From NCBI GenBank assembly GCA_016802295.1, contig JAESIW010000065.1, forward strand, positions 1,865,382-1,929,381: 64,000 nucleotides of DNA. Direction: 5' to 3'. The stretch is from Brachionus rotundiformis. Lineage: Eukaryota; Rotifera; Eurotatoria; Ploima; Brachionidae. The notes beneath the pieces were generated by a model that was not told the DNA's origin, searched no databases, and was given only the letters and a program-made list of their open reading frames with translations. Each line of letters opens with the position of its first letter. Position 1 is the stretch's first letter. Shown piece after piece: positions 26,201 through 38,750 of this stretch. Made by a program: the position numbers and the translations under genes.

Positions 26201-27707
26201 TTTTTAAGTTAATACGATATAAATGACAAAAGAGTAATATATTTAGTCTATTTATTTATCTAAAAGGTGTATATTAACAAATTTTAAAAAATAGAGAGCT
26301 AACTTGTGAGCAAAAATCACATATTATTACATAACTTATATCGTTAAGATTTCATATGCTTTTAATATGGAAAATTTCCTTGTCATTAATTCAATTCAAC
26401 ATCAAGGTTTTTGTTTGGTGCTTGTGCGGCCTATTCGGGATACCTTTTAAAATTTATTTACCAAAAACTTGATCTTTTTTTTTATGCGGCTTTTATTTAA
26501 ACTTCTTACTACTTTTTTTTCAAATAATCTCCTTATGAATTAAAACTAAGCTGAGTAAGTTGAATTTTGAAATTTTCCAAAAATTTAAATTAGTTTTCCT
26601 TAATTTTATCATCTACGTTCAAACACCTCAAAAAATTTCTATTTTTGGGTGAGAATCTAAGCAAGGCTTAGGCTTTCTTTTCCGCTTTGGACAAAGTTTT
26701 TATTTTAGATAACCTTTTTAAATATGTAAAATTTTCAATAACTCAAAGTGCATTTTTTTAATTTTAAGCTCGAATTCTTCTACGGCATATTTCGGCAAGT
26801 CTTAATTTCAATTACAAACATATCTAATAAATGCAAGGAATTTTTTTTTAAAAACATATTTTTATCGTATTTTATTAGAGTTAAATATTCTAAAATTATC
26901 TGATTATATTCATCTTAGAATAGTTTTTTAATGCTTTAATAATTTTATTTTATTTTTCATTTAACAAATTAAAAAATAAATTTTAATCATTTTTAATTTG
27001 AGCTAATAAGACGTTTAGATATTTTAATTTAGTCACGAGATAGGTACTCATTTTGATTCTACTAGTTTGGTAGTAAATTGTCCAAAGAATCAAATTAAAA
27101 CTAAAATAAATGACCCAATTACAAATAATTAATCAACAACAGAGTCCATTATTCACCAAAATATATTAAATGACTTTTGTATTGTGTAATTTTTAATTAT
27201 CTATTAAAAATGTTTTCGGATCATTTATTAGTTTTAATTCAATCATTTGCAAAAAATTCAAATGTCTGTCTAAAATAAAAATAAACATGAATGTTTAAAT
27301 TATGATGAAAAATATTTGATTTAATGATTCATTAAGATTTTATGTAAAAAAATGGCAAAAACAATTTTTTTAAATAGCATAAGATAATTAACAGGATTTA
27401 TTTTCTAAAAAAAATGCATTCTATTTTTCAGAATGTTCTAAATCAACATTAAAAAAGCATTTATTTATTTTTATTTCTTATCTTTAAATATTAAATACTT
27501 TAAATTTCAAGTGCATTAAATGCTTTTATTATAGCCATGAGTTTTTTTTGTTTCTCATTAAAGGCTAAGCTATCTTAAATAGTTTATTTTCCTTCACTAC
27601 GAATAAAATCTTCACAAAGGTCGATCTGTAAATGTCAACCGATTGAGTGAATAAATCCAAAAGAAAATTTAAAATTAAAATTAATTTTTAAATGGGATGA
27701 CAAACAC

Positions 27708-27729
27708 AATTCTAGCCGGTACTAGAATT
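27708..27729. repeat. Perfect 8-bp hairpin
   Basis: AATTCTAG-CCGGTA-CTAGAATT forms perfect 8-bp arms around a 6-nt loop, at the start of a GC-richer 200-bp patch. Function unknown. Confidence 0.4.
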
Positions 27730-27877
27730 TGTTTGTCCAAGTCTTTCAAGCCTCACTTGACAACTCATGAATATTTAACAGTGCCAATGTTTTATCGATT
27801 AGCGACATTTAAGGACTTAATAAATCAAACAATTCAGGCTCAAGGATCTGTGCGTGTCTTAAATTAGCAAATTCTCC

Positions 27878-27894
27878 GCGGACTAAGTGTCCGC
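27878..27894. repeat. GC-rich hairpin
   Basis: GCGGAC-TAAGT-GTCCGC forms six GC-rich pairs around a 5-nt loop, about 150 bp after the previous hairpin. The two may bound one small unrecognised element. Confidence 0.35.
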
Positions 27895-29043
27895 TTAGAG
27901 CAATAAATTCAAATTTAGCTCTATTAAGTCTCATTAGTTTGGTCCATTTCAAAGTGTTTGAAGTTGCGTGCAAAAATTGTCAGACTTTTGTTCGGTTGAT
28001 TTTTGATTCAATTAGGAATATTCTAGACTAGATTTTTGTTTTTTTTTTCTATGACCAGTCGAGATTTGGCCAAGAGCTTTTCTTTCTCTTGTATATAAAT
28101 TACTACTTTACCTTAATTTTGTTAGCTACCTATTAATTTTTCATGTGAAAATTTATAACATCAAATTATTTGACTAGTAAAGACTAAACAAAAGTTGCCA
28201 TTTAGTGCTAGAGAACATTTAGAAAGAGCTTTATACTCAAAGTACAAAACACAAAAATATATCTTCTATTTTGCAATAAATATTATGATCTACAATTTTT
28301 GTTTAAATTTTTTTTAAATTTTTAATTGATTCTTTTAATAAATAAATATAATTTAACTAAGGAGTCTCTTTTTATTGTAGAAACAAAATTGCTCATTTAT
28401 TAATTTACCTGAATAGGTAATTTAAAATGCCTAGTTGCATGATAAAAATCATAAACAAAGACTTTAATTTTGGGATTACGACATTATTTTTAGGCGATTA
28501 ATTCTCAAATAGCAAAACTTAGCTCGTTATTAAAAAATTTATTTTCAATTAATTAGAAGCAACCTTAATTTTTGTTATTATTGTGCCGAAATATATTTTA
28601 CATAGGCCAATTCTAATACTTAGGCAAAAAGGATCCAAACACAAAAGTGATAGAGCCACGGTCATTCACTTGAATAATACAAAAAAAGCTTAATTCGATA
28701 CATTCAAATATTTATTTTGTTTGAAATTTCTAAAGTGTAAATTTTAAATCGCTGAATTGATACTTTAACCGTGACAAGACTAATAAGCTAGTTGACATTT
28801 TTACCAAGTAATTAATAAAGCTTAATTTGGTCAAAACGAGTGCCAAAAGTTAGTCTCAAATGAATCTAAAATCTAAAAACAGACTTTAATTTTTGAACTA
28901 AAATAATAAAACATGTTTTGGTATTTAGACCAAGATTAGATGCTCTGGATTTCTCTATTGTTAAATGATCATGAATACATTTATTTATCTTAATAGTTCG
29001 TAAAATAGATTATCAATGATAAAACTTAATTTACACACTATAA

Positions 29044-29140
29044 CTAGACTCGACCGGGAATTAGACTCGGATACAAACACTAGTCTCGGATTTAGAATCC
29101 AAGAATAGGATCTTTTCAGTCCGATGAATGGGGCTAACAG
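29044..29140. repeat. Short degenerate tandem repeat, GC-richer patch
   Basis: Three related blocks TAGACTCGAC, TAGACTCGGA and TAGTCTCGGA lie about 20 bp apart. On the minus strand GGACTGAAAAGATCC resembles a tRNA-Phe anticodon arm and GGTCGAGTC a B box, but the spacing and arms do not make a tRNA. It may be an old SINE-like repeat. Confidence 0.25.
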
Positions 29141-30553
29141 CGATCGTAAGTTTTCTCTGTTTAGTCTAATGATTTCTTATGACCATGTTTTAATTTATTG
29201 TAAATATAAACATCAATTCTTTATAAGATTGGGTTTAATTGAATTTTTAAAATTATTCTTAGTTATTTAAAAATAAGTTAATGAAATAAAATGACACAAT
29301 TTTTAATATTGATTGATTTTTTATTATATTTTAGATTGATTCAGGATATTTTCGGTCTAAAATCAGCATGATAATTGACCTGTAACGAAAAAAAATCATT
29401 TATTTTAACCAAGGTCGATAAATAGAACATATAAATATAATTAATTAAAAAAACATTTTTTGGGTAAAATTTGACTTTCTGAGTTTCATTAAGTCGAAAT
29501 TAATTTTTAATTTTGGTCAAGGCTTGATTGTTCAGTAAAATTTAATAAAATTTAATTTCAAATCTGTATTGTTTTTTAAATTATCTGTTAAAGACTTTAA
29601 AAAAGAGACAAATGACAAAATTCGAAACTCAAAGAAAGCTTTAATTTATTTTTTTAAAAATTCTAAAGAGCATACTTTAATCAGGCTTATTTTTAAAGCT
29701 TTATAGTTGACTATGATCTATTTTATTTTATTAATCATCAATACAATTAAAATAAACATAAATTTTCTATTTAATTTTTTCGTTTTAATAATTTTCAAAT
29801 GTTTGTAAAGTAAACAATGTGGTTAAACTTTTTCTTTCTTTTAATAAAAGAGAGGATCGAGTTTAAAAAAGGTTCTTTATCTCGAAACCTAATCTAAATA
29901 GCTACGAACAATTTTAGCAAAATTTTCAATTATTATTATTGTAAAAGTTAAGATTTAGTTAACTTTCTAAATAATAATTAAAGTTCAAGAACATCATTCG
30001 CAGTTACCTGACAAGTTATGGGTAATTTTATCCTTTTTATAAGATAATTAATTCAATGAACTTAATCATATAACTTAAATTCAAATACTTATTGAATATC
30101 AAATTAATAAAAGCGTTTTTTTTTTAAATCTTAATTCTTTGGTGATTTTTTTGTCATAAAGTACTAAAAAATTCTAATTACTTGCCAAGTTAAATGAGAT
30201 TTGAAGATATGTTGTAAATTAGATTATCAATAGAGTTTTAGTAAGATTGAAAAAATCAGTTTAAAAGATTATTTCAAGCTGTTCGCACCTAAAAACATTT
30301 AAAATGTATAAATAGAGATATCAAATGACTTATGGGCATATGTGTATGTGCACCTGTAACAAACAATTATTTGAAATTAATTTTCGATATCAAAAAGAAA
30401 AATTAACCTTCTCTCTAGATTTTTTTTACAAATCTTAAATTAAAATATTTTTATTTTCAATGTCGTAATACTCATGACCAATTTGGATTAAATTATGATG
30501 GTTTAATTTTAGATTAAAATGTTTTAGTTTTTATATTTTAAACAGTTTTGAAA

Positions 30554-33500
30554 ATGACAAACAATAAACAAGACTTAAATATCTTCATTAAAAGTGAAAC
30601 TTCCTCTAATAAATACTCATTTAATGGATCAGGCTCTAAGCGTTTAAGCTTTATAGATAGAGGAAAATCATGGGTAATTTTAAATTGCTTTTATTATACC
30701 AATTTTTACCAACTTTTAAAAGGCAAAGCAACTTATCAAAACCAATAAGATACCAAATTCGCCGTCGCTTACGGCGCACAAGTCATTCGATTCATGTGAC
30801 AGTGGTATTGATGTAAACTCATACTCTTCAAACAGTTCTAAGATATCCACCTCTTCATCATGTTCATTTTTTACTAATTTTCAGTCAGAAATACCCTCAA
30901 CTAGTATAGCTGGCTCGAATTCGTCGTATTTGATTTCTCCAATTGATGAAAGTGGCTACCTGGTACCCATAATTAGCAATCCAATGATTAAAAAAATTCC
31001 TCTTAGAAAAACTTCTAATTCTCAATTGATAAGAAGTTTTTCCACTCGCAGTGCCTATGCCACGCACCACAATAACAATCCAAGTTTTTTGTCCAATAGA
31101 GCCACAATATGTGAAGAAATACGCTACAATGATTCAGATTATTGTATTAGATGTAATTCAAAGCTTAACATCACAAAAAGTAACTCGGCATTCTCGTTTA
31201 ATCAGCCCATAGTATGTATTATTAACACCTTAATTTTTATGATTTTAAATTAGAGTAATAAACTAATTGAGCAATTATTGAAGTAATCTTATCTAGATTA
31301 AATATCATTATTATTATTTTCAAACAATTAAAGCTGATCTTGATATGAATCTTAAATAAAGGACTTACAAAGTTGATATCATTTATTATAAAAGTGACCT
31401 AAGTCGTTTGGACTGGAGTCGACAATGGTTTTGTTTCTTTAAGTTCAATTTATTTTTATTATTTTTATTAGAAGCGTAAAATATTCATTTGAATTCCTTA
31501 AGGTAAAATGAATATGTATATAAATATATACCAGATAAATATATTTTGTTATGTAATTTGAATAAATTGCATCAGACTAAAACTCTAAGATTAAAAACAT
31601 TCAAATAAGTAATTGTTATAATAAGAATCAGTTTGTATTTGATATACCAAAAATTTTAAAAGTATTTAATTGAATTAATTGCTTTTATTATAAAAAAATC
31701 TAATGATTATAGTTTGAAAAGATTATACATTCGGTATTTTATTTAAAAAAACAATTAAATTTTTTAAAAAAATTACTTTGAAAATTAAGGAAATTTTATT
31801 TTCAAAGTTAGTTCAGTTATAGCTAGATTTTTTTTTCATGTTTTTGGACAATATATTAAAATTATTAGATATTAGGGTTATAAAAAAATAAAAATCTAAA
31901 TTTTTTTCTCGTTTAAGTTAGAAAATTCGATTTTGATGTAACATTCAATGTTGCATTGAAAATAACATTCTGTTGAATCCATAAATTTACCAAGAATCAT
32001 GACATTTTAGTAGTAACCAGTTTATCCCAAATAAATAAAGTTAAAGTTAATTGTGGTATTGCATGCTGTTACCATTGTGTTACCACTCTCACAAAATTGT
32101 ATCCATAGGGACTTTTTTGTTAATTTCATGAACAAGTCTTCTGTCTTAATTTATTGATTAGCTTTTCGCGTAATTAATACCACCTATTATTTTAAATATT
32201 TCGATCAAGTAACCTATAACTACGATCATTTTTGCAGTTTTAGTTCTCTTAATCTCTCTTCATAAGTCATGTTTCTTAGAGTTTTGATTAAATTGGTAGC
32301 TTTTCTTAGAACCTTCCCGAGAGCTTGGATGTCAGCTTTTGTGGAAGGAGACGGCATACTTATAGCATAATAAAGGCCTATTAGAAATTTACTTAATGTT
32401 TGTGATTTTTAAAATATTTATTTGACTAACTAATTAGAGTTTATATATTTTTATTTTTAGTTTATTTTCATTTTTTTTTAAATTAATCAATATTTTAAAT
32501 TATTCAGAAGAAATAAGGGAGTTTCTTTAAAATATATTATAAAAAAAATAATTTTTAAAAGAAAATCTTGCCTTAGTTTAAATAATTCAGCAAGTGGAAA
32601 TTTTTGTGACCAAACTGTTAATGAATAGGCAAATTGATTATTTCAAACTTCTAGCTCTAATTTTAGAATAAAAAAATATTTTAAAATTGATTAAGTTCTA
32701 ATTTGTGGTAGTTTTTACAATTAAATTTCAGTAATAAGATATCATAAATTTTTGTAATTATAAGATTTACTTAATTTTTTAAACATAAAATTCATTTGTC
32801 GCTATCAAGGTGTACAAAAAATTAATAAAATCAATAATGCATTCAAGAAATATTTGAATGAATTATTAGATAATTATCAAGTGTTTTGAATATTCTTGAT
32901 AGTTCAAATTGAGTTTTAGTTTAAATCAGATCAAATAAATAATTAAATCAATTAAAATTTCTAAATGCCTTCAAAATGTCAAAAGAAAAATTGGAATCGA
33001 TTAAATTCAAATCAACCAAACTATTCAATCAAGCTATTGACAAATATTTGTTTGTCAATTTTTCAAAATTTAGTGATACCTGATACAAATTCTGGATTCG
33101 TTCCTAAACTAGCTTCTTGATTTTAAATCCTTATAAATTAATGAGAACCTAAACTTTTGATGCAAATAAAATGGTCAAGAGTTTTATATTTTAATTATTT
33201 TTCTAAAAAAATTCAACTTATAACAACTGATAAAATATTAATTTTTTGATTTGAAGGAAGAAGAACTGGTCAAATCAAACCAGTCGTATAGCTTTTTTGA
33301 ATCGTTCACTTGTGAATCTTGTTTACAGTCATCAACAGGTACTTGTTTACTGATTGCTTAGTTTTTTATCTCTAAAAATAATTATCAAATTAAAGCTAAA
33401 CTAAACGTTCCACGTGTACGAGCACCAAGTCCTCCGCAAACAAAAAGCTTATCAGATCAGCCGGCACCACCTCTTCCCTCACAACCACCGCCATCCCTTG

Positions 33501-35180
33501 CTAAAATAACACCTATTCTGATATCCACTTTGCAACGCAATCAAATAGGCCTCAAAGAAACAAAGCTTTTGGCACCTAATCAGCAAACTAGTCAATGTTC
33601 CAGTTGTTGCTGCAGAAAAAATATAATAAAAAATTCATTTAACACAAAGATTAGGTCGTCTACGCCAGAATTCGAGCCCTATATTGTCAACAACAGTCTT
33701 AACTTGTCAAACATCACCAAAGCAGAGCCTTTAATTTACATTGATAGCCAAGAGGACTCGCCCGAATCAGACATGCACAGTTTACTGGGAAAATTAAAGA
33801 TTAAAAACAGCAAAAAATCACCTGATGAATTGAGTCATCAAGTGAACCACGATTATCACCATATCGATGATAGCTGTGATAAACAAACAAAGCGTTTAAC
33901 ACCTGGCGACCGTGTGGAATCTTTCGAGTTCATTAACTTGACAAAACAAGAGCCCAAAGTGGTAAAATATGAACCAAGCTGGGAAGACTCGACCATGATT
34001 GTTGTAAATAATCTTAAAGAAAATTTGAACAGAACCATGGGCAGGCTTTCGTTTAGACACAAATCGTATCAATTGCACAATGCTCAGCGTGCATCGTTTC
34101 CGCTTCACTTCAACAATAACAGGTAATTTATCCGACTCTAATTTGTATCGTTATGCAATTGAAGGTGTTTTGTTTAAAATAATTTTCTAAAGTATCCCTT
34201 AGATAAACATATCGATCTATTGAGAGATTAGATTGCGTAATAATGTAAACAATTAAAAAAAAACTGTGAGAATTATTTCTAGATATAAATCGAATATGTA
34301 TTTTTCATAATTATTTAAAAATATTTAATCGTCTAGATATCTAAGCCGGTTAAGCGAACCGTAACAATTCATAATCCCAAGAAATATGAGTAAACATTAA
34401 TTTTCGGTTTCGGTTCGCTTGACAACACATGAATTAAATGTGTAAAATACTTTGAAAAACATCGAAATACCATTTAAAAATAAAAGAGTTTAGCTATATA
34501 AACTTTCATTTTTTTTTCTTTTAGATAAAACGCCTTCTAATAATAGTAAAAAAATGGTTAAAATTTTTCCTTTTAATAAAAAAATTAATAAAAAGCGGTT
34601 AGACAAAAAATAATTTTAATTTTATTTATAAAAAATTATATTTTTATTTAAAAGTGATGACATTGAGCGTTTATTGTCGGCCTCGTTGAGCGATAGTGAC
34701 AATAAGACAATGACAGATAGTTCTGATAACAGTGCCACATTTAGCGATTCATCTGTGGACTTGGACAGCGCGTCAGAGTCGTGGTACCAGCCTGACATGC
34801 CCAGAGATAATGTGTTGGCATTTTTGATCAATAGAGACATTGGTTCATTTGTGATTCGATTGAGTTCTTCTTGCAAAAACTGCTTTGCTTTGTCCATTCG
34901 AGTGCCTTACTTTGCCAACCAAAATGGAGTAGCGCATTATCTTATTACCAAGGGTAAAAATGGTTTCAAGCTTAAAGGAGTCGATAAAGATTTCAAGACT
35001 CTCAAATCTTTGGTAACTCATTACTCTGTGATGCAGGAAATTTTGCCTGTAACACTTAATTTAAATGATCAACATATTGACATAAGCAGTAATTTTCAAT
35101 TTTTCAATTGTAATCAACTTAAGAGAAGAACTTTTTTAAATGATCATAGCACCAAAAATGTGTCTTGTCTTATCAAATAG
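30554..35180 (+). CDS. Tensin-type SH2 domain protein without PTB domain
   Basis: Cytoplasmic phosphotyrosine-binding adaptor, probably in integrin or cytoskeletal signalling. Exons 30554-30673, 30723-31211, 33257-33338, 33396-34122 and 34655-35180 keep phase and give 647 aa. Residues 1 to about 515 are low-complexity, Ser/Asn-rich, with a Pro-rich stretch (PAPPLPSQPPPS) that could bind SH3 domains, a CSSCCC cluster and an acidic Ser-rich run. The SH2 domain follows: WYQPDMPRDNVLAFL, GSFVIRLSSS with the pTyr-binding Arg, HYLITKGKNGFKLKG, LVTHYSVM. WYxPDxxR and GFKLKG match tensin SH2 domains best. Tensins continue into a PTB domain; here only about 45 residues follow, so the PTB is absent. 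The start is uncertain and upstream exons may exist. The 2-kb third-exon intron contains a LINE fragment. AATAAA lies at about 35320. Confidence 0.8.
32060..32380 (-). mobile_element. LINE fragment in SH2-gene intron
   Basis: The minus strand encodes KATNLIKTLRNMTYEERLRELKL and, in another frame, YLIEIFKIIGGINYAK. These match the C-terminal reverse-transcriptase signature (RATKLI, LSYEERL, GDLIEIFKI) of CR1/L2-like LINEs. It sits antisense inside the 31212-33256 intron and is clearly broken. Confidence 0.65.
34352..34420. repeat. Long-loop hairpin in intron of SH2 gene
   Basis: AAGCGAACCG (34352-34361) and CGGTTCGCTT (34411-34420) pair perfectly, with partial pairing just outside, around a 49-nt loop. 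The structure lies in a 532-nt intron, far longer than the usual 50-65 nt here. It may be a small MITE or a splicing or processing structure. Confidence 0.4.
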
Positions 35181-35415
35181 GCGCTAAATTATTCTTTTTT
35201 ATTTTGTACCAAATATTTCTATTGTATAGATTTTTTCCTAAAATGTCTAACGTTTTTTGTAATAGATTTATTTTTACTGTTTTTTTTTTTCAATTGATTA
35301 TTTTATATAAATAAACTAATCAAAATTCATTTTTTTTATCTATTTTTAAAACGAATTGACTTCCTAATTAGAAAGTCCAAAAAAACAACTAAAAATTTAA
35401 AATTTTATTCGAATT

Positions 35416-35937
35416 TGTGATATAGCGACATCTTTGTCGATATCACTGGTTTAATTAACTAACTTAACCATGAGCGTTTAAGTTAGAAAGGAGCATAAAT
35501 AGCTGCTCCAATACGTCTAACGAGGAGATCGGATAGACGGGCCCAAGGGTACTAATGTAAACAATACATCTGGCGACGAGGATAAAAGCTCCAGAAGACT
35601 AAAAAGAGCGCTTCTTGGTGGCAGTAGTGTTTATAGTATGTGAAGCGGCTACCTGATATGTGTCAGTTAGTACCTGGGAAAAACAATAGTCTATGGCTGG
35701 TCCCGGTCATTGTTAACCCGGTAGTGGTCACAATGGTCGACAGTTCCCTAGCATTCGCTTTATAAAAGCGGGGGAAGATGTGATATAGCGACATCTTTGT
35801 CGATATCACTGGTTTAATTAACTAACTTAACCATGAGCGTTTAAGTTAGAAAGGAGCATAAATAGCTGCTCCAATACGTCTAACGAGGAGATCGGATAGA
35901 CGGGCCCAAGGGTACTAATGTAAACAAGTTCTCAAAA
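35416..35937. mobile_element. TRIM-like miniature LTR element
   Basis: Two identical direct repeats of about 159 bp (35416-35574 and 35779-35937) start TGTGATATAGCG and end near TGTAAACA. The 204-bp interior has no coding potential. It begins just after the first repeat with TGGCGACGAGGAT, the common primer-binding-site context of metazoan Ty3/gypsy elements. It ends in a purine tract AAAAGCGGGGGAAGA directly before the second repeat. LTR, PBS, PPT and LTR in about 520 bp is the layout of a terminal-repeat retrotransposon in miniature. Identical repeats imply recent insertion or recent gene conversion. The second copy abuts a Ty3/gypsy body with no visible spacer. Confidence 0.7.
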
Positions 35938-38376
35938 TTGGACATACGCAAAGCGTTCCACCAGCTAAAGATCGCTAAACAATCCAGGCAACACACGATC
36001 ATAACGACACACTGTGGCCTCTTCAGGTACAAGAAGCTACACATGGGTATCTCAAGTGCTTCCGAAGAAATCACCGAATGCATACGTAAAGTACTAGAAG
36101 GCATTCCTGGACAAATCAATTTGACCGATGACGTACTCGTTTACGGCACAAACAACAAAGAACATGACAATTCACTTATGCAAGTACTCAAACGACTAGA
36201 AGACCATGGCATCACACTAAACAGTGAAAAATGCGAGTTCAACAAACGACAACTGACATTCTTTGGTTTACGCATGTCCGCTGAAGGCATCGCTCCAACC
36301 GTCGGTAGGTGCCAAGCTCTACGGGAAGCGACACCACCGTCCAATGTCAAAGAGCTGAGATCACTTCTCGGCCTCGCACAGTGCAATTCTCGTTTCATTA
36401 AGAATGCATGCACAATCACTGAACCGCTGTGGCGACTCACGAAAAAAGACACAGATTGGAACTGGACCAATGAGCACGACACAGCCTTGGATAAGCTCAA
36501 GCAATCCATATCCGAAAAACACATGGCGTTTTTCAACAAGAAATGGAAAACCGAACTTATCGTCGATGCAAGCTCAGTCGGACTCGGCGCAGTACTCACT
36601 CAAACGAATCCAGACAATCCAAAAGAACGAAAAATAATCTGCTTCGCATCTAGACTGCTCACAGAAACAGAAAGGCGATACAGCCAATGTGAAAAAGAGG
36701 CTCTGGCTGCAGTCTGGGCGTGCGAAAAATTTTGGCTCTATCTCATAGGCTCAAAATTCACACTCATAACCGACAACAGAGCGGTCCAACTAATTTTCAA
36801 CAATGCTGCAAGCCGACCACCAGCTAGAATAGAACGATTTACCAAACAAAATGGACAAAACTGAAAAATACATCAATGCAATAGCCGAGCTAGCTCGACC
36901 ATATGCAGTTTCCATGAAAGAGCTAGAAACTGAAACAAGCAAGGACAAAGAACTTCAAGCTCTAAAATCCACAATTGAATCAAGCAAATGTTTACCAAAA
37001 ACCCTCTCACACTTCAATAAAATTTGCAATGAAATCTGCCAAACCAGCACAGGATTGTTACTCAGAGGTAACAGAATCATCGTGCCAAAGTCACTACAAA
37101 AACGTGTCATTGAATTGGCACACCAAGGGCACCAAGGTATTGTCAAAACCAAAGCACTCATAAGATCGAAAGTATGGTTTGTTGGAATTGACAATGCTAT
37201 TGAAGACATGGTAAAGCACTGCAGAATATGCCAATCAAATGTAGGCATAACAAAATACGCACCACTAATGCCATCAAAAATGCCAGATGGACCATGGCAA
37301 CAACTATGTGGAGATTTTTTCGGCCCAATGCAAAATGGCATGTACTACTTCGTCAATCACGACGAATACAGCCGATGGCCAACAGTCGACAAGACCTCCA
37401 GCACGAGCTTTGAAAAAGTAAAACAAATCTTAGACGAGTTATTCTCAACAATTGGCGTACCAATCAAATACAAAACCGACAATGGCCCACCATTCAACTC
37501 ATATATGTTTGCTGAATACGCAAAGCAACAAGGATTCACTCACGTAAAAATCACCCCAAGATGGCCACGTGCGAACGCTGAAGTCGAGCGATTCATGAAA
37601 AACCTAGGACGAGTTCTCAGAACTGCGAAAATAAGTGGCAAAAACATCGACGACGAGTTACGAAGGTTTCTCAAAGTGTATCGCGAAACGCCACACTCAA
37701 CCACAAAAGTAGCACCCGCCACGCTTCTATTTGGATTCGCTCATACATCCGGCCTACCGCAAATAGACACCATGAGTTTTGAAAAGCTAAAAGAGCTCCA
37801 TGAATTTGCGAGAAAAAACGATGAAGAGGCCAAAAAGAGAATGAAAAAGATTTTGATTTAAGAATGAAAGCCCGGGAGCCGCAAATCAAAGTTGGTGCAA
37901 GGGTTCTACTGAAACCAGAACGCAAAGTGAAGTCTGATCCGGTATGGGACCCGACACCATACACAGTAGTCACCATCAAAGGCACAATGATAACCGCCAA
38001 GAGAGGCAACCGACAGGTGACAAGAAACGTAAGTCTTTTTAAGCCGTTCTACGACTTCGGTGAAAACATAGAAAATAACTCAAAAATCGAAATAATTAGC
38101 CAATCACCATTACACACACAGCCAGAGTCTCTAAGCCAAACGGTGACGCCATTCATACATGACCAACAACTTCCACAGCCTGAACCGGAAACTCAGCCAC
38201 AGCTTCAGCTTAATAAAGCACAAATAACCCGTAAAGTGGGACGACCCCGAAAAGGAAACAGAAACTCCGTCCAAGACAATCAAAGTGGCGAGGTGACCGA
38301 ACCAAGAAGGTCAGAGCGGCTCAAGGCCAAGAATCAAGACCGGGAGGAAGATGTGGTGTCGCAACCACAAGTGTAA
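35938..38376 (+). pseudogene. Ty3/gypsy pol polyprotein, 5'-truncated and broken
   Basis: The frame opens inside the reverse transcriptase at FSKLDIRKAFHQLKI; gag, protease and the RT fingers are missing. The RT active site reads LTDDVLVYG in place of the usual Y/F-x-DD, as in some K02A2.6/Mag-like elements. RNase H follows (LIVDASSVGLGAVL, EKEALAAVWACEKFW, ITDNRA) and breaks off near 36860. There a deletion of the RNase H-integrase connection and a frame change lead into the integrase: zinc-binding HQGHQG...CRICQ, catalytic GDFFGP, TDNGPPFNS and NAEVERF. A further one-base shift at about 37861 separates the integrase C terminus, with KVGARVLLKPER. The sequence is GC-richer than its host DNA. 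It is not functional. Confidence 0.85.
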
Positions 38377-38750
38377 ACTTAAATTTGCACTTATTAAATT
38401 ACAAAATGCAACTTCTTTTATTATACTGTAACACAAGCTCTTTACTTCACATTTATTTATGGATAAGTTTTATAGATATTTCTAATCGCAATCATTTTTA
38501 TAAACATAAGCTAAAACTTTTGTTTAAATCACTCTTAGCTACAATAGTATTTAGTGGCAAGTGTCTATTAAGCTTACTAAATATTTACAGCTCTAATTCA
38601 AACTTCTTGATATTCTTAATTTAAAAATAAACCATATATATATTGTTCCGCCGTGCAGAACGGCCATTTTCTCTCACCCACTTTATTTAGAATAAACTAT
38701 TTACACACTACCACGTGTTTTTAACCTAAATAACACCCCACAACATAACA
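38352..38750 (+). repeat. Probable 3' LTR of the Ty3/gypsy element
   Basis: A purine tract (GGGAGGAAGA) is followed directly by TGTGGTGTCGC. About 400 bp later CAACATAACA gives matching TGT...ACA ends. The stretch contains AATAAA-type sequences near its right end. No 5' partner is in the window, so the LTR call rests on the PPT junction and the terminal dinucleotides. Its start is only distantly like the TRIM LTR (TGTGATATAGCG), so it belongs to a different family. Confidence 0.5.

Larger units (their letters stand above)
23291..30553. other. 7.3-kb gene-free AT-rich spacer
   Basis: No exon with protein character was found. The frame at 25272-25475 is low-complexity and treated as chance. 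Small structured items are listed separately: hairpins at 27708-27729 and 27878-27894, and a GC-richer repeat block at 29044-29140. The last few hundred bases probably include the promoter of the SH2 gene. Confidence 0.5.

Noticed and set aside
29044..29140. tRNA-Phe-like anticodon arm on the minus strand
   Set aside because: Two extra bases in the anticodon loop, no A box at the right distance and no acceptor stem; kept only as a degenerate repeat.
38385..38624. 79-codon frame after the gypsy pol
   Set aside because: It lies wholly inside the probable 3' LTR and has chance composition.
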